A stretch of DNA of 26,526 nt from CAZPMO01 sp964587515 (GTDB lineage Bacteria; Pseudomonadota; Alphaproteobacteria; MPNO01): the NCBI GenBank assembly GCA_964587515.1, contig CAZPMO010000053.1, forward strand, positions 1 through 26,526. The letters run 5' to 3'. The translations under genes were made by a program, and so were the position numbers. Under the pieces are notes generated by a model, which did not search any database, was not told where the DNA came from, and was given only the letters and a program-made list of their open reading frames with translations. Below are positions 22,805 through 26,526 of the stretch, in pieces. Position 1 is the stretch's first letter, and each line of letters starts with the position of its first letter.

Positions 22805-23407
22805 ATGATCAGGTCGTTCCGCGATCGTGAAACATCGCGAATCTGGGCTGGTGAATTGTCCCGGCGATTCCCCACGGGCATTCAGAATGCCGCGCTTCGA
22901 AAGTTACGTCTTATCAATCAGGCGCAACGGCTGAATGATTTGAGGGTTCCGCCAGGCAACCGGCTGGAAGCGTTGCGGGGCGAGCGCCGCGGCCAATATA
23001 GCGTTCGTATCAACAACCAGTGGCGCATTTGCTTTGTCTGGGATGACGGCGACGCCCATGACGTCGAGATCGTGGACTACCATCGAGGATTAATGATGGC
23101 TAAACGACTTAAGAACCCCCACCCCGGCGAAATTCTGCTGGAGGAATTTCTCAAGCCGATGGAGCTCAGCCAGAACCGGATCGCGCGCGAGATCGGCGTG
23201 CCGCCCCGGCGGGTCAATGAGATCGTCCTCGGCAAGCGGGGGGTATCGGCGGATACGGATTTGCGGCTGGCGCGCTATTTCGGCATGTCGGAAGGGTTCT
23301 GGCTGGGGCTTCAGGCGGACTATGACCTCATGGAGACGCGCCGTCGGCTGGGAAAGCGGCTGGAAAAAGAAGTTCGCCCGCGCGCGGCCGACACCACGAT
23401 CGCGTGA
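22805..23407 (+). CDS. HigB toxin and HigA antitoxin in one reading frame
   Basis: A 200-residue open frame joining two normally separate proteins. Residues 1-93 are a complete RelE/HigB mRNA-interferase-type toxin (MIRSFRDRET, LRVPPGNRLEALRGERRGQY, RINNQWRICFVW, ending VEIVDYH). Residues 97-200 are a complete HigA XRE antitoxin (HPGEILLEEFL, HTH LSQNRIAREIGVPPRRVNEIV, RYFGMSEGFWLGLQ). HigB typically ends at DYH; here CGA follows at 23084, one transition from TGA. GAGGA and two in-frame ATGs (23093, 23096) still sit at the junction, so HigA can probably also be made alone. Whether the fusion is real, active or a sequencing error cannot be settled here. Confidence 0.85.
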   Translation: MIRSFRDRETSRIWAGELSRRFPTGIQNAALRKLRLINQAQRLNDLRVPPGNRLEALRGERRGQYSVRINNQWRICFVWDDGDAHDVEIVDYHRGLMMAKRLKNPHPGEILLEEFLKPMELSQNRIAREIGVPPRRVNEIVLGKRGVSADTDLRLARYFGMSEGFWLGLQADYDLMETRRRLGKRLEKEVRPRAADTTIA

Positions 23408-23504
23408 GTGCGCGCGGGCCCGTGTTGCAAATCCCGGTTCCGGCTCCTAGTTTCCTTTTCAACGACGCGCCCCGACGCGCGCGAGGCATTGGAAGGATGA
23501 CACG

Positions 23505-24230
23505 ATGATCGATTGCTATACATGGCCGACGCCGAACGGCCACAAGGTCCATATCATGCTCGAGGAGACCGGCCTCGAGTGGAACGTGTTCCCCATCAAC
23601 ATCCAGGAAGGCGACCAGTTCAAGCCCGATTTCCTGAAGATCAGCCCCAACAACAAGATGCCGGCGATCATCGACCGCGACGGCCCGGACGGCAAGGAAA
23701 TCTCGGTCTTCGAATCCGCCGCCATCCTGATCTATCTCGCCGACAAGACGCAGCAATTCCTGCCGCGCGAGCCGCACAAATATTACGATGTGCTGCAGTG
23801 GCTGATGTTCCAGATGGGCGGCGTCGGGCCGATGCTGGGCCAGTCCCACCATTTCAACGCCTATGCCCGCGAACGCATCGAGCTGGAAAAAATCCAGTAC
23901 GGCATCGATCGCTACGTCAACGAGGCAAACCGTATTTACGGCGTCATTGAAAAACAGCTCGACGGCAAGGAATGGATCGCGGCCGGCGAATACACCATCG
24001 CCGACATGGCGATCATGCCGTGGCTGCGCGATCCCGCGAAGCAGGGTGTCGATATTGCGAAATATCCCAATCTGGAGCGCTGGCGCGACAAGATCTGGAA
24101 GCGCCCGCAGGTCGAGAAGGCGCTTCAGACCCTCTATGAAGACCGCCGGAAGTCCAATGCCCATTCCGACAAGGCGTGGGAGATCATGTTCGGAAAGCAG
24201 CAGGCCAGCCAGGGCCGGGCCGCGGAGTAA
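23505..24230 (+). CDS. Nu-class-like glutathione S-transferase (copy 1)
   Basis: A 241-residue soluble GST resembling the YfcG/YghU (Nu) class, which has disulfide reductase activity in E. coli. The N-terminal thioredoxin fold contains TPNGHKVHIMLEE (9-21), SPNNKMPAIIDRDGP and the glutathione-binding FESAAILIYLADK. The helical domain has QWLMFQMGGVGPMLGQ and TIADMAIMPW. GAAGGA lies about nine bases before the ATG. It is the first of three tandem paralogues and carries a C-terminal extension (about 210-241) missing from copy 3. Substrate unknown. Confidence 0.93.
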   Translation: MIDCYTWPTPNGHKVHIMLEETGLEWNVFPINIQEGDQFKPDFLKISPNNKMPAIIDRDGPDGKEISVFESAAILIYLADKTQQFLPREPHKYYDVLQWLMFQMGGVGPMLGQSHHFNAYARERIELEKIQYGIDRYVNEANRIYGVIEKQLDGKEWIAAGEYTIADMAIMPWLRDPAKQGVDIAKYPNLERWRDKIWKRPQVEKALQTLYEDRRKSNAHSDKAWEIMFGKQQASQGRAAE

Positions 24231-24904
24231 TCCCGACGGCGCCTGGAATCGACCTCTACACCTATCGCACCTCGAATGGGCGCAAGGTTTCGATCATGCT
24301 GGAGGAGACGGGGCTTCCCTATCGCCTCCGCATGGTCGACATCACCAGGGGCGAACAGCATGCGGCTGAATTCCTCGCCCGCAATCCCAATGGCCGGATA
24401 CCCGCCATCGTCGATCGCGACGGGCCGGACGGAGAACCCTATGCGTTGTTCGAATCGGGGGCGATCCTGATGTATCTCGCCGACAAGGCGGGTCAGTTCC
24501 TGCCGCCGGCGGACCGGGTGGCGGAGCGCCATACGGTCCTCCAGTGGCTGATGTTCCAGATGGGCGGCATCGGGCCGGCCTTCGGCCAGGCCTTCCATTT
24601 TCTGCACCAGGCGCCCGACGGCGCGCCGGCGGAAGGATTGGACCATGGCCGCGACCGCTACGGCGCCGAGGTGATCCGGCTGTGCCGGGTGATGGAGGCG
24701 CGGCTCTCGGGGAGCGCCTATCTCGGCGGCCCGGATTACTCCATCGCCGACATCGCCGCCTTCCCCTGGATCGCGCTGCATCGCTGGTTTGGTCTCGATC
24801 TGGGCGCGACGCCCCATGTCCAGCGATGGGTCGAGGCCATCGGCGCGCGACCCGCCGTGCGGCGCGGCATGGACGTGCCGACCCGCCAACAGATCAACGC
24901 CTGA
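24176..24904 (+). CDS. Nu-class-like glutathione S-transferase (copy 2), start uncertain
   Basis: The same family as its neighbours (TSNGRKVSIMLEE, FESGAILMYLADK, QWLMFQMGGIGPAFGQ, SIADIAAFPW). Copies 1 and 3 start MID; here the matching position reads Gly-Ile-Asp (GGA ATC GAC at about 24245) with no ATG. The only usual start codon upstream in frame is GTG 24176, which adds about 23 residues with no domain and overlaps copy 1 by 55 bases. ATC initiation is the alternative. The domain is otherwise undamaged, so the gene may still be expressed by coupling, or it may be losing expression. Confidence 0.8.
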   Translation: MGDHVRKAAGQPGPGRGVIPTAPGIDLYTYRTSNGRKVSIMLEETGLPYRLRMVDITRGEQHAAEFLARNPNGRIPAIVDRDGPDGEPYALFESGAILMYLADKAGQFLPPADRVAERHTVLQWLMFQMGGIGPAFGQAFHFLHQAPDGAPAEGLDHGRDRYGAEVIRLCRVMEARLSGSAYLGGPDYSIADIAAFPWIALHRWFGLDLGATPHVQRWVEAIGARPAVRRGMDVPTRQQINA

Positions 24905-24916
24905 AAGGATGAAACC

Positions 24917-25558
24917 ATGATCGATCTCTACAACTGGCACACCCCGAACGGAAAAAAGCTGTTCATCATGCTGGAGGAGCTGGGGGTCGAGTACAACACG
25001 ATCCCGATCAATATCGGCAAGGACGACCAGCTCACCCCGGAATATCTCGCCATCAACCCCAACAACAAGATTCCGGCGATGATCGACCAGGACGGCCCCG
25101 ACGGGAAACCGTTCACCCTGTTCGAATCGGGCGCGATGATGATGTATCTCGCCGACAAGCACGGTCGCTTCATCCCGCCGGTGGACCAGGTCGCGGACCG
25201 CTATCTGGTGATCCAGTGGCTGATGTTCCAGATGGGCGGCATCGGACCGACTTTCGGGCAGACCCACCATTTCCGCCGCTCCAGCCTGCCCGCCGAGCGG
25301 ATCGAATACGGCATCGAGCGCTACACCAACGAGGCGCGCCGCCTGTGGGGGGTGCTCGACGGTCATTTCGCCGGCAACGAATGGCTGCACAAGGAATACA
25401 GCATCGCCGACATGGCGACTTTTCCGTGGATGGCGCGCTATGAGTGGCAGGGGATTTCGCTCGACGAGTTCCCGAACGTCAAGCGGTGGTATGAGGCGGT
25501 CGATTCACGGCCGGCGGTGCGGCGCGCGATGGACATTAATCTGGCTCAGACCGGCTGA
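24917..25558 (+). CDS. Nu-class-like glutathione S-transferase (copy 3)
   Basis: A 213-residue paralogue, the most compact of the three. MIDLYNWHTPNGKKLFIMLEE, NPNNKIPAMIDQDGP, FESGAMMMYLADK and QWLMFQMGGIGPTFGQTHHF are present, with SIADMATFPWMARYEW near the C-terminus. AAAGGATG lies just before the ATG at 24917, 12 bases after copy 2, so copies 2 and 3 are very likely co-transcribed. It ends 17 bases from a convergent small gene. Confidence 0.93.
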   Translation: MIDLYNWHTPNGKKLFIMLEELGVEYNTIPINIGKDDQLTPEYLAINPNNKIPAMIDQDGPDGKPFTLFESGAMMMYLADKHGRFIPPVDQVADRYLVIQWLMFQMGGIGPTFGQTHHFRRSSLPAERIEYGIERYTNEARRLWGVLDGHFAGNEWLHKEYSIADMATFPWMARYEWQGISLDEFPNVKRWYEAVDSRPAVRRAMDINLAQTG

Positions 25559-25575
25559 GCCGCGGTCGCAAAGAC

Positions 25576-25761
25576 TCAGTGCGCCGCGCGGGCCGCGCCG
25601 CGATGCGCTCTCAACGAATTGCGCATGGACAGGAGGTCGCGCCGGCAGCTCTCCAGGATGGCGAGTTCGCGGGCGTCTTCCCGGTCAAGGACCTGCATGC
25701 AGGAGAGTTTGACCTCGACGAGGTCGAGCAGCGTGTCGACGGAGCGTTTCGAAATGGACAT
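25576..25761 (-). CDS. Small helical protein of unknown function
   Basis: A 61-residue protein starting at ATG 25761 with AGGA seven bases upstream. The sequence (MSISKRSVDTLLDLVEVKLS, then CMQVLDREDARELAILESCR) is charged and continuously helical with regular hydrophobic spacing, a likely coiled coil or helical hairpin. It has the look of a conserved small alphaproteobacterial protein, but I cannot name the family. It is divergent from the gene at 25991. Confidence 0.6.
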   Translation of the reverse strand: MSISKRSVDTLLDLVEVKLSCMQVLDREDARELAILESCRRDLLSMRNSLRAHRGAARAAH

Positions 25762-25990
25762 TGACTATTCCTAAACCCTGTTCACGTGTCGAATGACGAT
25801 CCAGTCACGGCTGCATATTCGGCGAAAATTTGTTTCAAATTTGTGAACGATTCGACCATTCGGATCGCTTTTCCATCGCCCGGTCGATTTCGGGCCGTCC
25901 CGGACAGTCAAATGCTATTAACCCTATTTCAAGGGGCGGCCTATACCGTTGCGCCAGTGCAACCCGTGCGTATTTGCGGAAGATCAAGCC
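25762..25990. other. 229-base divergent intergenic region
   Basis: It separates two small genes facing outward. It contains a perfect inverted repeat AAATTTG-TTT-CAAATTT (25826-25842) and a GCCCG/CGGGC hairpin with an 8-base loop near 25877-25894. An extended -10-like TGCTATTAA lies near 25912-25920, without a good -35. No convincing ORF lies here. Confidence 0.4.
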
Positions 25991-26353
25991 ATGGCGGCGG
26001 ACGGCGGCCCGGTTATCCCGGATATCGAAACCGACGGAGAAGACCGCGCGGAAATTACCCGGCGGTTGAGCGACAAGATTCTGTCGGCCTTCAGCCACGC
26101 CTATGCGGTGGGCGAGATTGAAATCGCCAACCGGCTCCGCGAAGTTCTCGAAATGAACGAATGCGCGAAAGCGGGTTCGCCCGAAATGCGCGCCGGATGC
26201 GATCCCCTGGGCCAGGCGAAGAACTGGGTTCTGTTCGTCGAGGCGCGCAACAAATACAAATGGGTGTGCGAGAACAAACGCTCCCAGGCCGGCGCCGACG
26301 ACGAAGCGCTGGAAATGATGAAGGAAGCCTACCGGCGCTGGTCGTCGGATTAA
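25991..26353 (+). CDS. Uncharacterised 120-residue helical protein
   Basis: It starts at ATG 25991 with GGAAG about nine bases upstream; the frame opens earlier (25949) but without a ribosome binding site. The protein is acidic at the N-terminus, then mostly helical (RLSDKILSAFSHAYAVGEIE, IANRLREVLEMNECAK), with three cysteines and a tryptophan-rich middle (KNWVLFVEARNKYKWVCENK). I do not recognise the family. It has no signal peptide or membrane segment, so it is probably cytosolic. It lies upstream of the tRNA gene, which has its own promoter. Confidence 0.65.
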   Translation: MAADGGPVIPDIETDGEDRAEITRRLSDKILSAFSHAYAVGEIEIANRLREVLEMNECAKAGSPEMRAGCDPLGQAKNWVLFVEARNKYKWVCENKRSQAGADDEALEMMKEAYRRWSSD

Positions 26354-26381
26354 TTCCAGGGATCTCCGACCATAGGCGGCG

Positions 26382-26409
26382 TTGACACCCCGTCAGGAAA
26401 TCGTAGGAT
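26382..26409 (+). promoter_or_regulatory. Promoter of tRNA-Ser
   Basis: A perfect -35 TTGACA (26382-26387), 16 bases and -10 TAGGAT (26404-26409). A GC-rich discriminator (CGGCGCCGCGC) follows, as is usual for growth-rate-controlled stable RNA promoters. The predicted start near 26416 is about 19 bases before the mature tRNA. Confidence 0.65.
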
Positions 26410-26434
26410 CGGCGCCGCGCGCACCGCGCCCGAC

Positions 26435-26526
26435 GGAGGGATGGCCGAGTGGCTGAAGGCGCTGGTTTGCTAAACCAGTATACGGTTAACGCTGTATCGA
26501 GGGTTCGAATCCCTCTCCCTCCGCCA
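26435..26526 (+). tRNA. tRNA-Ser (anticodon GCU)
   Basis: A 92-base tRNA with encoded CCA. The acceptor stem GGAGGGA pairs with TCCCTCC, discriminator G precedes CCA, anticodon stem CTGGT/ACCAG encloses loop TTGCTAA (anticodon GCT), and the T-arm is GAGGG-TTCGAAT-CCCTC. The long variable arm (about 26477-26498) is the class II feature of serine tRNAs. It reads AGC and AGU codons. The window ends exactly at its CCA. Confidence 0.96.

Overview
The window is high-GC bacterial chromosome that looks alphaproteobacterial, probably Rhodospirillales-like or an uncultured relative. The support is gene order: pyrB-pyrC-plsY ... dprA-topA-rnr-S41 peptidase-rpmG on the minus strand, and ruvX divergent from gatC-gatA-...-gatB. 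This is inferred from content and synteny; no search was run. The 10-N run inside gatB shows that this is a draft assembly.

Layout. (1) 1-8215, minus strand: rpmG with its own promoter and terminator, a lipoprotein S41 protease, RNase R, topoisomerase I and DprA. (2) 8247-9700: an AbrB-type antitoxin with a Doc/Fic toxin, and a divergent LigE-like GST, sitting between dprA and plsY. (3) 9697-12646, minus strand: plsY, pyrC and pyrB. PyrC has lost its HxH metal motif and is probably a non-catalytic PyrB partner. (4) 12760-16952: a catabolic-looking block. One operon holds a cupin protein, a flavin reductase and a CaiB-type CoA-transferase; a second strip holds a gentisate 1,2-dioxygenase-like bicupin and an AEC transporter. 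Between them is a small HTH-like gene preceded by a textbook sigma-54 promoter. (5) 17898-22726: ruvX and a Phd/PIN toxin-antitoxin pair (minus strand), then gatC-gatA-small membrane protein-gatB (plus strand). (6) 22805-23407: a HigB toxin and HigA antitoxin joined in one reading frame behind an operator-rich promoter. (7) 23505-25558: three tandem Nu-class-like GST paralogues. (8) 25576-26526: two small uncharacterised genes and a tRNA-Ser(GCU) ending on the last base.

How it fits together. Housekeeping blocks (translation, RNA decay, DNA topology, pyrimidine and phospholipid synthesis) are interrupted at their joints by three different toxin-antitoxin modules. Two of these lie directly upstream of, and co-directional with, housekeeping genes (dprA and ruvX), so they may supply transcription to them. 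The catabolic genes and GSTs suggest use or detoxification of aromatic or electrophilic compounds, but no substrate can be fixed from sequence alone.

I found no CRISPR array, insertion sequence, integrase or rRNA. The best candidates for something new are the HigB-HigA in-frame fusion, the sigma-54-driven small HTH gene, the metal-motif-less PyrC, and the toxin-antitoxin promoters placed back-to-back with or ahead of essential genes.
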